Assembly (NCBI GenBank): GCA_030549205.1
Contig: JAUKTV010000005.1
Location: 2,852,001-2,916,000, forward strand
From: Apiosordaria backusii
Lineage: Eukaryota > Ascomycota > Sordariomycetes > Sordariales > Lasiosphaeriaceae
Reading direction: 5' to 3'
DNA: 64,000 nucleotides
Below the pieces are notes generated by a model that had not been told where the DNA came from, ran no database searches, and saw only the letters and a list, made by a program, of their open reading frames with translations. This document shows positions 1 through 12,456 of this stretch, piece by piece. Within the stretch, counting starts at the first letter, position 1; each line of letters opens with the position of its first letter. The position numbers and the translations under genes were made by a program.

Positions 1-160
1 TACCTTTGTTGAGGTACGATATCATAACTAGCGTCCAAACTCCAAAGTGAATCCCACACCGCACTCTTTTTGGAGGGGCTCAAGGAGCCAGCACTTTGCT
101 TGCGCTGCCCCAGGATGCGATATGCACGCTGCCCATTGACCTGTCAACATCTGCAATGCT

Positions 161-3100
161 TTAGGGTCCGATAAGGGAATCCAGTGGGTTGCGCACCTCA
201 GAATGCGGTTGTGCCGGCTGTTGGACTCGCGCTGCTCCCACCGAGGCTCCCTCTTCTCTGTCAATGCCAGTCGGTTGCCTCGTATCGGTTGTTTGGGGGG
301 GAGTATGGGGAACAGCATGTTGCTGCGTAGGGCTTGTGGCTACCGGAGTATCGGCCGGAGCGGCACGGAGAGAATTTGTCTCACTGGCAACAGCGCTGTC
401 ACGGCCTCGAGATACGCCAATCGCAAACGGCAAGGCCTTTCTAGAGCCCGTGCTGGAGCGACGGCTCTCGAGACTCTTGGAAAGTGTTTTGCTCACTCCC
501 TCAATGCCAGAAGGCGCGGCTCCACGCCCAACCAATCCCCCAGGTTTGGACCCTGACCGCCCATGTGTGTGCATGTCAGCCATGGCCTCGACTTTGTTGG
601 CAGCCACCGTCACTGTGGACTTTGCGAGGCCAGGAGTGGATAGGGCGCCTGGCTTGTCCTCCTCTGCGTCGATCAGATACCACCTCAAACCATCGGAAAG
701 GCCAAAGGGGTTGTCGTTGTCGTCCTCGCAAGGCTCTGGATCTGTGGCCAGGCCTCTCCTTCGATCGTTAGGTTGTTGTTGCAGAGATTTCGAGAGGTCC
801 ACGACTCGGTCCTGGATCCGCGAAATTCGGGCCACAATCCATTCACGGTTGTCCAGCCTGTGTGCTTCTTGCTCGCGCAGGAAGTAATGGGGGCACCCAA
901 CATTGAATGCTGCCCAGGCCCCTGTGGCTTGATTCTTTGTCGGGAGAAACAAGGCCAAGTCACCTTCCTTGAAGTGCTTAAAGGCAATCTTGTTGTGCGA
1001 ATCTTTTTGCAGCGCATGCGCTTTATCCCTATAACCCCGCCACTTTCGAGCAATGTTTTCGATATCTCTGACGCGGCGTATCACGGTTTCGCAAAAAGCA
1101 TCCATATCGAAGTGGCCCAGCGAGTCTAGATACGCCCCGTACCTCGCTGACTCGCTCTGCTTGTCTTTGCCGTCCATCCAGTACAGAACCTTCAGATCGG
1201 CGCTGTCTGCAGCAGGATGCACGTTAAGAGTGCTGGAACGGCGAAGAGACGTGCTGGGATCCGCCTCACTTGTGCTTTGGGTTGAGCGTTCTGATCTCGG
1301 AACCTTCTGGATGGTCATGCTGCCACCCTGGCGTGTTACCGAGAAGCCCAATCGCTCAAGTAAGCGGATCAAACATTCGTTCTGCGAGTAGAGTCTTTGG
1401 GTAAGGTCTTTTGTATGTTCTGTTCGAGACTCGAACCAAGCTGCGAGCTCTGATGAGCTAGACTGTGATTCCCTTAGCTTGTCCCTGAGAAGCTGGACCT
1501 CTTCTTCCATGTTCCCGACCTGGGATTCACGCGAAGCAAGCTCCTCGGTAATTGTTGTGATTTTCTTTGCTTCCTTCTCGAGTTGCTTTCGCAGAGATTC
1601 CGAACCGGTTTCTCCGTCGGCCAGCTTCAGGCGTAGCTGGCTGAGTTGGTCGCGACCGTCGGTCAGCTCGCGCTCTAGTGCCATTACCTTTGCCCTCTCT
1701 TCGGAGAGCGCCTCAGAAAGGCGAACGGATTTGGCCTCCTCGTCTGCTATTCTGATTTCCAGGGATGTCCTCTCCACCTGAGCGGCCTGGATTGAGTCCC
1801 GGGCCGAGTCCAGTTCGAGCCGCAGGAGAGAGATGTCTCCGTCCAGGCTTTGCAGGCGAGACAGGATGTCGTCAGCTCTGCCGAGAATTGCTTCTGAAAG
1901 ATCATCGTGGTTGGTTGGGACAGATTCTCCCGGCGACAGATGTGCCCAGAGAACATGTAGGGTTTTGAGACGATGCTCCGCTGTCTCACCAATCGCCTCT
2001 ACCTTCATGAGTAGGTCCTGCCGCTCGTCTTGTGCGAGTTGTAACTGCTGCTCCTGTGCGTCCAGTCTCTCGCACTGCAAGCGTGCCTCTTTGCGCAGGA
2101 CCTCGATTAGATCTTCAGATTTGAGCGCTGCGTTCTGCTTCTCAATGACCTCGCACTCGAGCAGGCGAATCTTCTCATCATAAGAGGTTTTTTCGTTCTC
2201 TCTTGATTCCCCATAGTGTTCGATCTCGTCCTCTGTGTTTTCAAGACGTACTTGCAAATGCCTAATCTCTTCCTGGAGAGACTTTCGCTCCTCTACAAAC
2301 TCCCGTTTAAGGGCTTCCATGTTTTCCAGAAGGTCCTTTTTGGTAGAGTTGACCTCGCTCAACTGGCTCTTGATGTCGTTATGTTGGGCTACACGCGCAT
2401 TCAGGTCCCTCTCAAGGCTCGCTGACCTGTCTTTCTCGGCGCTAAGGTCTGCTTCAAGCTGCTGGATTCGCTGAGCCAGGACATCAGTCCCCTCGAGTGA
2501 TCCCCTCCGATCCTCTGAGATCCGAGGTGACCTGACCGATATTGTTGAATCATTGCGGTCTGATAATTGCTGACTCGGCGTCTGGAAAAGATTACCAAGA
2601 CCCGGTCGCGATGCCTGTGTCTGACGATGAAGCAAGTCCTCAAGCCGCCGAACCCGACTTTCCGCTGTCTTTAGCTTGCTCTCCAGCTTGGATTTGCCAT
2701 CCTGCAAAGACCGGAGTAGGTCGTCATCGCCGCGAATCAACAGTCCACTTCGCCCGAGGGCGGCCTCATGCACGCTGCCGTTCTTAAAGGCTTTCATCCG
2801 CCTCGACTGTTGTCTGGTAGGATTGTTCAGCTCTGCGACCAGCTTGCCCACGTCCCCGACAATCTCGGCGTCTGCTCTTTGTGTTTGCAAGAGCCCGAAG
2901 AACTCGTCCAGATCTCTCCGATTCATGGCTGGCCACTGTTCCTCCTCCCCAACAAGATTTACCTCCAGGCCGGGGACATTGGTCTCTGAGGTTGGAGTTT
3001 TGGGACCGTAAGCATTGTCAATGGTTTTGTACCACCTTCTACGCCGTTTAATCTCCTCCTCTTGAAAAAGCGCCATCTCGTTTGCAAGAGTGGACGAGTC

Positions 3101-4527
3101 TTGCTTAACCTTCTCAAACCACTCGCGGCGCCTGATCGCCTCGACGACGAAGGAAGCATACATGTATGGGCCCTGTTGAATCAACCGCAGCTGGTCAAAC
3201 GTTGAGAGTTCGTCTTCTTGATTCACCCCATTGATCTGAGTTTTGACGCTGCTGCTGAGTGACGTGATATCAGTGATGCTGCGCATGAACTCTGTTGACT
3301 CGGCGGCAAGAGTGTTTCTGGCTTGCGTTGCATATTGGAGCATCTTGCTCAGTTCGATGGCTCGCTTGCCGATGGTGGGCAGCAGGCGCTCGGTGTGATT
3401 TGACGCAATTTTTGAAGCCTGCGAGAGGGCATCCCGGCTCGAGCTCGTATACTCTAGTGTTGTCTGGCAGTCCGTATCTATCTTTTTGGCCACAGCTTCA
3501 ATGTCCTGGAGAAGCTGATGTGTGTCGCTGGAGTGGCCCAGGGCTGATTGTTCCATTGTCCTCTCAAACTCGCGAAAAAGATCATTGGCATCTTGGAAGA
3601 GGCGCGTGGCAGCCTTGTCAAGATCTGCGACCCTGTTGTTGAACTTTCGAAGGGCTGCTGGGGCCAGACGGCCAGCTCTTCGAGCTGTTTCCAAATCGAC
3701 GAGATCCTCCAATGTAGCTTGCCGCTGCAGCCTTGCCTTGGTACCGCTGGCCTCGCGCCCGGTCATGAACCGGACCATGGCGGATGAAACGGGGATGCTT
3801 CGTGCAAGTGAGAGGTACTCCTCCCAGCCTGTCACCAGCCCGGCATACTCAGCTTGCGCTGTGGGGATCCACCTTGTAAGTTCGGAATACTTGGGTTCCA
3901 ACCCCCTGATGACCGACTCGAGATTGGAGACAGCGGCATCCAGACAGCGGAGCATGACTTCGATCTCGCTGTAGCGGTCATCGGCAGCCGCGGTCATCTG
4001 CCTGCAATCCTCCACGACCCCAAACGCCCAAGAACGGCGTGTTTTGTACAGCTCCTGCCATGCTTGGATGGAACGCGAGTCTTCGATAAAGTCTGGGGCG
4101 TCTGAGACTCTATAATCCTTGCGTATTGGGACCTCGGACCGGGTGGGAGGCGGGGTACCAGGAGACGATCCCAGCGCCAGGCGGCTGTCGTAAACATATA
4201 TTTCTTTCTATAATACGCCGTTAGCCCGGCCTCCTCACGTTTCGCGTCTTTCCTTTCCTGAGTTCCAACCGCCCAAAAGAGAGCTCACCTCGGTGTGGAT
4301 GGCCTGGGGTTTCAGCGGCTTTCCTTGGGGAGTCAAGGCAATGATGTACTGCGGGGGTATAGATATTTGGCTCGCCACGGCGGTCTTGAAGTCGTCCAGG
4401 CTTTTAGAATCGTCAGCATCTTACCAACACAATGGGACAATAGAGGAGGAGTCACGCACGATGGAGCCTGGGAGGCGTCAATATACAGGCGCTGGCCCGT
4501 GTGGGCAATCAACACCTGTGACGCCAT
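161..4527 (-). CDS. ATG11: Autophagy-related protein 11, selective-autophagy scaffold
   Basis: Three exons: 4527-4460, 4400-4289 and 4207-161, giving 1408 aa. The introns (4459-4401, 4288-4208) have GT/AG ends and join in frame. The N-terminus (MASQVLIAHTGQRLYIDAS) is the ubiquitin-like start of fungal Atg11. Long coiled coils fill roughly residues 450-1000. The C-terminal Atg11 domain lies at about 1069-1240 and includes FKEGDLALFLPT (from 1139) and the WAAFNVGCPHYFLRE segment; a disordered Ser/Pro-rich tail follows. In this family Atg11 bridges cargo receptors to the Atg1 kinase at the phagophore assembly site, for pexophagy, mitophagy and the Cvt pathway. It is divergent from the CENP-H-like gene. 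The start is chosen because it restores the family N-terminus; the third exon alone is open to a GTG at 4015. The stop is 160 bp from the window edge, and I see no further gene in those 160 bp. Confidence 0.95.
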
Positions 4528-5214
4528 ATCCACACATGCCTTTCAAGAGCTGGAAGGCAATCCAGATGGCAAAGGCCGGCAGGCAACCTTGCTTCGCAAC
4601 GGGTTGCCGGAGAGGAGATGGCGCGCGCGAGCGATAAAGGGCCTATCTTATCTCGGGTGTTTTTGTTCAGGTTCACCGTTCGGGTTTCGCTGTCGCACGT
4701 AGACACACGAGATGCCCGGTCGGCGGCGTCTCTGGAGATTACGCAGGCCAGCTTCACCGTCGCAAGTTGAAAAAGCGCAATGATCCAGCTGCTCTGAAAA
4801 AGCCTTCAACCTTAAAATACTCGGGGAAGTATAATCCAACTGTCCACTTGGAAGGCAGATGGACTATTGACGTTTATCTTGGTTGCCCCAGGCTGCTGAT
4901 CAGCAGGCACACGCAGCCCTCAAGCCGTCGGTTCCACCAAAGAGGAGCTGCTAAATAAACTGTGCATCAGGTATATCCGCACTGTGACGCCATGTTCGTC
5001 TGGGTTCCGTAAGCGGGAGCTTCTGGCATCTGCGCAGTCCAACTGAGGTGGTCAAACTACGGAATAGCCCAAGACGTGTTCAGACGCGTCTAGTGCACGC
5101 GTTGCGCCTCAAGCATTCGAATTTCATTGATAGTGGAATATTATAGGGGTAAGAGCAGCACTTTGCAGCATTGTCGAACGACGGCAAATCCCAGCTCAGC
5201 ACTTTCACACCAAC
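4528..5214. promoter_or_regulatory. Divergent promoter region, ATG11 / CENP-H-like gene
   Basis: About 690 bp separates the two opposed start codons, so both promoters must lie here. An AT-rich block near 5140-5152 sits about 65-75 bp before the plus-strand start and could serve as a core promoter element. No conserved operator is recognised and no ORF in it looks coding. Confidence 0.5.
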
Positions 5215-6013
5215 ATGGATTCCATCAATATACCGACCTCGTCACCTGTGTTTTCTCAAGCCGAAACGGGCGCATTGGAGCTTTACGACAAGGTGCAAGA
5301 GCTTCAGCTTCAGCTGGCTGTCCTGAAAGCACGAGAGCACCATACACAAGGTGTGTATACCTTTGCTTATCGGAGCGTCGACATCGTTGTTTCCCTCCCG
5401 GCAAACTCTCAGGCTAACTCCTCTCGTCCAGAAGCGAAGGGAGCGACTTACGGTCAAACTCAACTTTTAGAAGCAAAAGCATCTTTGTCACTGCGCGATA
5501 GTGTCGTCGAGAGTGTTGTGACGGCCCAGCCAACTCTGAAAGCTGTCCACCATGCAACTCATACCTCGCCAGTCGAACGGTGAATGCTGCGCCGACAACT
5601 CTCTAGCCATAGAAAAGGCAAGATGTTGCTGACCGATATCTAGGGATTTGCTATCTCACATTGAGCAGCGCGATCGTGCGGCAAAGCTCATTGCAGGGCA
5701 CTGTGCGAGACTCCACTCGGCAAAAGAGAGCCTTGCAGAGGTCGAGATTGAGTATTTGAAAACCAAGCTGCAGAATGTCGAATTGGCATCAGAAACCCTT
5801 CAACTTACAGCTGAAGATGTTGGCCAAAAATCAGCCAGTGTCGAAGACGCGCAGCTCAAGAGCGAGCTGGATGTATTAGAAAGCCAGCTCAAGACGAGGC
5901 GTCAAAAATGGAGGGTGATGAAAGGCACAGCTAGCGCCATTGTCGCTGGCAGTGGCGTCGATTGGGTTCGGGATGAGCGTTTGCGTGAATTGGTGCTAGA
6001 TACTTACCACTGA
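5215..6013 (+). CDS. CENP-H-like inner kinetochore protein (CCAN/Sim4 complex)
   Basis: Three exons: 5215-5350, 5432-5579 and 5644-6013, giving 217 aa. Both introns (81 and 64 bp) have GT/AG ends and CTAAC or CTGAC branch points 12-14 bases before the acceptor, and phases match. The protein is almost wholly helical coiled coil. It contains LRDSVVESVV, KAVHHATHTSPVERDLLSHI and a C-terminal RWRVM-type segment (KWRVMKGTASAIVAGSGVDW) followed by RDERLRELVLD. These blocks are what I recall of fungal CENP-H/Fta3 family proteins, which sit in the constitutive centromere-associated network linking CENP-A chromatin to the outer kinetochore. The assignment rests on remembered motifs, not a search. The exon structure is well supported; the family call is moderate. 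A different small coiled-coil kinetochore subunit is the main alternative. Confidence 0.72.
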
Positions 6014-8211
6014 ACGGTTTGCTGCATTTGTTCAGGCAGTCCTCAAGTAAAACCAAAACAAATTGATCACCAAGATGCGATCATCCAAGAGAAGATACTT
6101 CCATTGCTTAGGTAATAACCAAGAAACATTGTGCTGGCTTATGTGGCGGAACGGATGTTCTGTGCGCGGAAAGGGATTCCGATTTCGTCCAAAATAGGCC
6201 GCCCTCCCTCTTCTGACGAGTGTGGTGTGGAAGAGCAGAAGACCGCGTGCCCACCTAGGTGGTGGTGGAAGGGCCCGGCTTTGTACGGATACGGACATCT
6301 GCGCAATCATGATGGCGGTCTTTGATAGTCCCACCTCTGCTCCAACCCTCACTTCCGTGTCCGATGGAACGCCGCCGTAAGCTGCTGGCCCTGAAATAAT
6401 CTCGACGTTGCGCAGACGAGTTTCGCCTCGCTTCTTGGCTGTGGCTGGATTGGAAACCTGGGACCACTGGCATGTTGGGGGTGACTTGGTGACTAGGTGA
6501 CCAAGCGCTCCGAAATCACCAAAGGTGTGTGATTGACCAACCACACGCCAACCAAGCCGATAAGGGAGAGGCGCGGACAGAGACGCGCCCATGCTCCTTG
6601 AGCACAGGGAATTGCGAGGGGAGGTATGGGGTACTTGGTGGGCAAAGAATTTCAGCGCCTGCGGAAGTACCTGCTCCTGCTGAAAGGAACCGTGCACCTA
6701 TCAGCGCGTTGTGTGTACATACCTAAACCCGAGATTTTACCCTCACTTTTCGATGGTGTATCAATCTTAGCTTGGTCATGCGTGTTTGCACATACATACA
6801 AGCATTTCGGCAGCCGTTGACCTGCTAGTTAGTTTAGATTATAGAGACAAAACGGGAAGAGTAATCCACGGGTAGATGGTAGACTTGCCACGCCAACATC
6901 AGATAGCGTTTGCTCACCGCAATATCCTTCTCTCCTCTGTTCGCCATGCAGCTTGTGCAACACCAACAACAGGCTCAGAAATGATCGGTACGATCTACCG
7001 TCTTGAGCTGTCTCTTGATGGAGCTTAGGACGGATCATGCCCACGGCGAGAGAATGAGTGACGCTCCAACAGGCGAGCTGGCGTGAGGGAAAACGCATGC
7101 ATATGGCATCGCGGTGGCCTGGGGTGTTGCAACGAGCTTCCGGCCGTGGTGTTGTAGGATGTGTCGGCGGGTTGCAGGTGAAGGAAAGAAGGGGCTTCTG
7201 GTGTAGTGGTATAAGACATCGCTGCCAGGGCACGAGTGGATGGAAAGATGGAGAAGGCAAATGTCGCAGGTACCGGGTACAAAAACGCACAGTTCGGCTG
7301 TACAAGGACCCTGGTACTTTGTACTTGTGCAGTCAAGGGCCCAAGGGCTGGCCGGTGCGTGAGTGGGTGCCAAAAATCAGGCCCAAAAAAATCAGCCCGG
7401 CTGCAGCTTTTTTTGTTACCAGGCATGAGCGGGCTGATTTGAATCAAGGGGCGGGCGGGGTGAGGGAGCGGGCCTGCCTCTAGAAAAATCGGCTCCCCAG
7501 CGTCCCCCTCCCCTCTCAACTCTCCTTTCCTTCTCCCATACAAACTTGCACCTCACACAACTCCCATACTGAAGACCGCACAACCGCGCATCTGGTGAGT
7601 ACCTCGCATTGCCTGCCATCCCCCGCCAAATCCAAAGTACTCCTGCCTTGGACTCCATTGGCTTTGCGCCTCTTCTCCATTGCCATTCCTTTTTAGCAGC
7701 ACACAGCAATCATCTACCTCCCCGCCCGGCACCTTGGGTCCGTCATAGACTCTTCCTCACTCTCTCTCATCCACACACGCAAACTGGCCCTCGAGTTTAT
7801 GCTGCACATCTCACTCCGCCCTTCTCCGCCAACCCACGCATTGCCGGCCCCGGATCAAAACAATCACTCGAGATACTGACCTGTTGCGCATCTTCAGCTC
7901 CAACCCACACTCATTATCCAAATCCTCCCAACACAGTCAAGTACGTATCTACAAGTCTTTCGTTTCTGTTTTGAACCTTCGCGCCGTGTTTGCATGCCGC
8001 TGTCGTGCGCAATTGCGTTTGCGACTCTGCAAGCAGCAAGCGATCCATGATGGGATCAACCACGCGACGCGCGCATTATTGCGCCCGTCAATCCAAGTGG
8101 TTTGGGCCTCACCCCAAACCCCTCACGCCCAGCAGTCTGCAGTCTGCATCACATTCATCTTGCATGTCTCATAGGCTAACATTCCGGCGTGGTAGCCTCA
8201 CATCAGTCATC
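6014..8211 (+). other. Intergenic region with NHP6 promoter and long leader
   Basis: A 2.2-kb stretch without a gene I can support. Its ORFs have biased composition and no recognisable domain. The pyrimidine-rich run at about 7498-7560 (CCCCTCCCCTCTCAACTCTC and on) is typical of DNA just before fungal transcription starts and probably belongs to the NHP6 promoter. Downstream there is a plausible 5'UTR intron: donors GTGAGT at 7595 or GTACGT at 7941, and an acceptor ending at 8195 preceded by GCTAAC at 8175. That would place the splice junction 16 bases before the NHP6 start codon. Confidence 0.4.
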
Positions 8212-8662
8212 ATGCCCAAGGCTGCAGTTAAGAGCAAGGCCGAGCCCAAGGTGAAGAGGGGGCGGGGCAAGAAGGGTAAGTGAAGAGCAATTTCTTAGCG
8301 CGTTCTCACGCGTCTTTACCTGACGTAGGCCGTGAGCTGACCAGCCCCTGCAGACCCCAACGCGCCCAAGCGTGGTCTTTCGGCGTACATGTTCTTTGCC
8401 AACGAGCAGAGAGAGAACGTACGCGAGGAGAACCCTGGTGTTTCCTTCGGCCAGGTTGGCAAGATCCTCGGTGAACGATGGAAGGCCCTGAGCGACAAGC
8501 AGCGGGCTCCGTATGAGGCCAAGGCTGCCGCCGACAAGAAGCGTTATGAGGATGAGAAGCAGGCGTACAACGTAAGTCTCGCCTGAGCATCACACCTTCC
8601 CAGGGTGCAAGATGGTTGACCGGTTCGCATAGGCCGACGGCGACGAGGAGGAGTCGTCCTAA
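8212..8662 (+). CDS. NHP6: Non-histone chromosomal protein 6, HMG-box DNA-bending protein
   Basis: Three exons: 8212-8275, 8354-8571 and 8633-8662, giving 103 aa, close to yeast Nhp6A/B (93-99 aa). A basic leader (KVKRGRGKK) runs into the classic DPNAPKRGLSAYMFFANEQR start of the HMG box, which spans about residues 22-93 and includes GKILGERWKALSDKQRAPYE. The tail ends in the acidic DGDEEESS. Nhp6 proteins bind the minor groove without sequence preference, bend DNA, and help FACT, SWI/SNF and RNA polymerase II/III at chromatin. Both introns have GT/AG ends. The gene stands alone, with long flanks on both sides, in line with strong regulated expression. Confidence 0.96.
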
Positions 8663-10381
8663 ATACACTCTTTTCTCGCCGACTCGTTGCGCTCGCGGCA
8701 ACTAGTCTTGAAAACACAAACAATCATATCCAGTCAATGCAAAAGGCAATGCCGCTTGCACGGTGCCTTTTTTTAAACCATGTATCTTTGGGTTGGGAAC
8801 GGTGTTGCTTGGGGCACGGCAAATGGGATTTCAGTGCTTCTCTTTTTTACTATTTTTCGGCATGGTTTTGCAAGAGGTTTTGCTATGATTAAAGGAATCA
8901 ATCAGGAAGAAGGTGTTTCTCGATGCCTTGGTCGGGGGACCATATGGATCCAAGAGGGTTGCGTTGCTGGGCCCTTACCTACACATGTATAACAAATACT
9001 CAAGTTTATTTCTTTTTTCCTATATGGGGCTCCCGGACAATAATGAGCCTTCTACAGAGTACACATGTACGGTGCTCTCTTGTGGTTTGCGCCTGATTCT
9101 ATTCCAATGAATAAGGTATCTTGCCATCTTTGAGGGTCTTGTGGGCAGTGGTTGCTGGGCTTCAGCGGTGCCGACAATGAGCCAATAAAATAGTTTTACT
9201 CAAACCGTCAGCAACTTTGAGGAGCATTCGACATTGGTTGAGAGACGGTCTCAATGATGGAAATTGTTGCTCACGTGAAAGTCACGCCTTCTTGTTCTCA
9301 TAAGCCATCTTCCCACCTGCTGCAAGTTACCATGCATGTTCTCGCTCGATTGGTTCTTCCAAGCCCGGCAGGTCCCATCGCCCGAGATGTCTGGTGCTCT
9401 CTATTCGCTATTCAGCGCAGCTCCAACAGTCGTCTAATGCACGTTTATGACCTTTGCTGCTGCATTGGCATCTGGGCTGGCTTCGTGGCAGTCTCTGACT
9501 CCTCGGTTCACGCTGCATTGCAGGACTCTATGCATCCTCCCTGCCCTCTAATTCGAGCCTTCCAAGCTTCCCACTCGCTCAACGTCTCCATTGTCATGTC
9601 TGGGTGCCCAATTCTCAGCTACCGATGACAATGTGCATGGGAGCATTGTATCACGGGCCGCCATGTCTTCTTTTCGCCATGACGAAGAGCCCACCCAGTC
9701 CCTGTGAGCAAGCGTGTGGCAGGTGATGCTTCCTGTACCGTTCTTCAATATATCTTGAGCGGGGTGGGATATAATTGGGAGCCAATGCCGATTGAACAGT
9801 TGAGGCTCTTTGATCTGGGCATGACAGGCAGGTTTCACGGCCGCTGTCGGTGGGTTGGCTTGGCATTAAAGTCGGTCTCACCCCCGTTTGCTTGTTTCCT
9901 TCGGACTTCTTCCTGTCCGCAACCCTCCCTGCTTTTTCCTTCGCTTCATTTGGTCGAAGGCTAGAATAATGTTAAGATCATCCTATTCTTCGGTTGACCA
10001 TCATCGTATACCGTCGTAGGTTGCCGGCCAGTATCTCACCCCCCTCGACTGTCCTTCATACTGAGAGCTTGGGTCAGGTGGCTGGTTGGGCAGGGCCACT
10101 ATTATGCTAACCTCCACCGTCTTGTCTTCCTCAACACATACAACTACCCGAACCCGGATCCGCAGCAGTACAACAGATTCGTGACGGCAATCATCACCAC
10201 TACTCGCAGTCTTGAAGGGACCGCCGCGTAGCCCCTATCAGGTGCCGACCACCTAGTCATCCAAAGACCATGCTGTACAAGGTCCGCCATGGGCCGACAT
10301 CGTCATCCAGACTAACTTATATCCCAACTCGACATCTCAGCTGATCTGCACCCTGCACATCGCAAAATATCGTTGAACAAA
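8663..10381. other. Intergenic region, no gene seen
   Basis: The first few hundred bases are the 3' flank of NHP6. ORFs of up to 124 codons occur (for example 9254-9628 plus) but have no domain, no intron logic and no start context worth trusting. The last 300 bp must hold the promoter of the ten-exon gene. I see no tRNA, repeat or terminator here. Confidence 0.5.
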
Positions 10382-12456
10382 ATGGAACTAGAGACGGCAG
10401 TGAATCTGCACGTCCCCATCGAGACACACCTACTTCGGGGTTGCTGTCGTGAGGCTGACCGGTGTGAAATCGTGGCTATAGGCCTTGACCAACTGCGATT
10501 GGCACTTCCTGAGTCGTTTCATGGGCATCTCATTGCTCTCGCCGGAGAAATACGAAGCTCAAGCCGCCTCTTGAGGGATCTGGCCGACCGCTCCCAGGTA
10601 CACTTCGCGCGTGTTCCTATCGTTGCCAACTACCTCAACGTCGTGCTCCCCTGCCTGTCCCGAACGCTGAAAGATATCATCGGTTACTATGAAGAGAAGA
10701 CCATTTCAAGAGAGATGAGATGGCGGAAAATGTACAATAAAATGACGGAAGAAGCCTCCGGTCTTGCGCTCCCCCAGAGATTCGTGCTTTACAATCACTT
10801 TCTGTCATTGCTAAAGCAGCTACTGACGAGGTAACCCCATGTCTTTGATCCAAAAAGTCATTGACCACCTAGCTCACTTTGGCTTTAGGTCGCCGAGCTT
10901 TGAACTCAATACACTCGAAACCCTTCGGACTCGGATTTTGAAGCTGCGGGAACAGAGGGGAATCGGTAGGCTTCCTCCCTGAAGTTGGTGTGTGGCCAAC
11001 AGGACGACGGTCTTGAAAACTAACAGCTACTCTGCCCTTGAAGCGCCGCCTCCTATGCAAATTGGCACTTTAGTACGACAAGAGCTCATGCCATTAACAA
11101 TCATGCAAGACGCCGTTCGTGATAACCCCCTCCCTTGGCCCCCGGTGCCAGTCCCTTGCCTCATTCCTCTGACGAATCACAGAACGCACACTGGGCAGAG
11201 CAAATATTTTCCCTCCCACTGCCTTCCCGAACAGCTTTAAAGCACCTAAGACCGTATGTTCAATTTTGATGGGACACCACTAAGATTGATGTTGGCTGAC
11301 ATATCCCTCAAGCTCCAAGTCATTTGGGCCCTTTTACCCCTGGGGCCATTTTACTATCCCCCCAGAGTCCAAGATTCTCTTTCGAAGGTGTGTATGTTGG
11401 GCATATTCAGTTGTTTTCCCCATTTGATCAAGGGTGGCTAATTTCACTGGTGATTGTAGACCATTTGACGATGACAGAATCTCCATTGTTGTTTACCTCA
11501 ACTCGGTTGACCAATCGCCCTACTTCTTGATGAGAACCATGCAAGGAGATGTTCCATGGTTCTCGCTGTTTGGTGCTCACGAGCTCTGCATCAACCGCGA
11601 AGGAAGCGCACTGCAGCTCAAACGATGGAGCCGCTCAGAACAATGCAGCAAGCTCTGGGCTGCCTTGTATTTCCTGACATGGGAAGGTAAAGTTGCTCCA
11701 ATCTTTGGTCCATTTTTGTCTCATCAAAATGGCTAACCACGCAACAAGAGATGGTGTTGTTCTATTGCACTTTTGTGGCGCTCAAGGCGCGCAATATGTT
11801 GACGGTGCAGATACATCCCGACGAGTTTGGACTTCAAAGAGAGAAAAGGCTCTTTCAAGCGTGCGTGTTTACTTAGCCCCCCTTCCCTATCAGCTGTTCA
11901 GTCTCGCCTGGCCCGGTCTAACTAATTCGTCGACCTTAGGCAAATCATCGACGATGGCTTCAAGCATTCGCTTATTGTCTACGAGGACATACAGACACGA
12001 GGTTTACGCCTCCATGCAGCAGTTTGGGAAGGTGAACTGAGACAATGCCCCGTCTGGACAGCCTTTGGTGAGTGCTTATTTGAAGACCCTCCTACCCATT
12101 GTTTGTCTACCCACTCAAGGTTACTAAAGCCTGGCTTCCAGTCACACACCAATCCCAATCGCGGACATGGCTTAGCCGGCGTTCCAAGCACCGTGTATGG
12201 TTAAAGGATGTACAACTATATGTGTTCTGTAGCGCATACCGTCAAGAAAACATGCGCCAAAACAAGTCCGGTGCATTCGAGATTTATTTCGACCGTGAGG
12301 AAGGTGTGTATCCTCCTGCCTGTTTAGGCCCAGAGTCAGGCTGCTAATGAGACGTCTTCAACAGGAGCCAAGAGGTTCAGAGAAGTATTCGCATTGAGAA
12401 TGGCAAATGTCGAGTCATCGGAGGAGGTTGATAATGACGATGCAGGGCCTGCCTAG
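10382..12456 (+). CDS. Conserved fungal protein of unknown function, ten exons
   Basis: Exons: 10382-10830, 10889-10965, 11044-11114, 11183-11253, 11313-11387, 11460-11686, 11749-11860, 11940-12067, 12142-12303, 12365-12456; total 487 aa, all phases consistent. Exon 1 encodes a helical N-terminal domain (IVANYLNVVLPCLSRTLKDI, MYNKMTEEASGLALPQRF). Exons 5-7 hold FGPFYPWGHFTIPPESKILF, FDDDRISIVVYLN and LKRWSRSEQCSKLWAALYFL. The C-terminus (HRVWLKDVQLYVFCSAYRQE to GAFEIYFDREEGAKRFREVF) has the strand-strand-helix look of a PH-like fold, but that is inference. No catalytic motif, signal peptide or membrane segment is visible. I recognise the sequence as conserved in Sordariomycetes but know of no function. 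The donor of intron 3 (GTTCGT at 11115) is weak; its use is inferred because it restores the frame. The other introns are orthodox. Confidence 0.82.

Noticed and set aside
161..1129. Several 90-230-codon plus-strand ORFs opposite the ATG11 C-terminus
   Set aside because: Antisense shadows of a well-supported gene; none shows a domain.
6032..6697. 221-codon minus-strand ORF between the CENP-H-like gene and NHP6
   Set aside because: No domain, low-complexity composition, starts and stops at random relative to introns, and reverse-strand ORFs of similar length occur nearby by chance.
7199..7240. tRNA-like A box (GGTGTAGTGGTATAAGAC)
   Set aside because: No B box (GGTTCRANNCC) and no acceptor stem follow within 100 bp, so no cloverleaf can be made.
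9254..9628. 124-codon plus-strand ORF after NHP6
   Set aside because: No family resemblance, no promoter context, and composition like the rest of the intergenic DNA.
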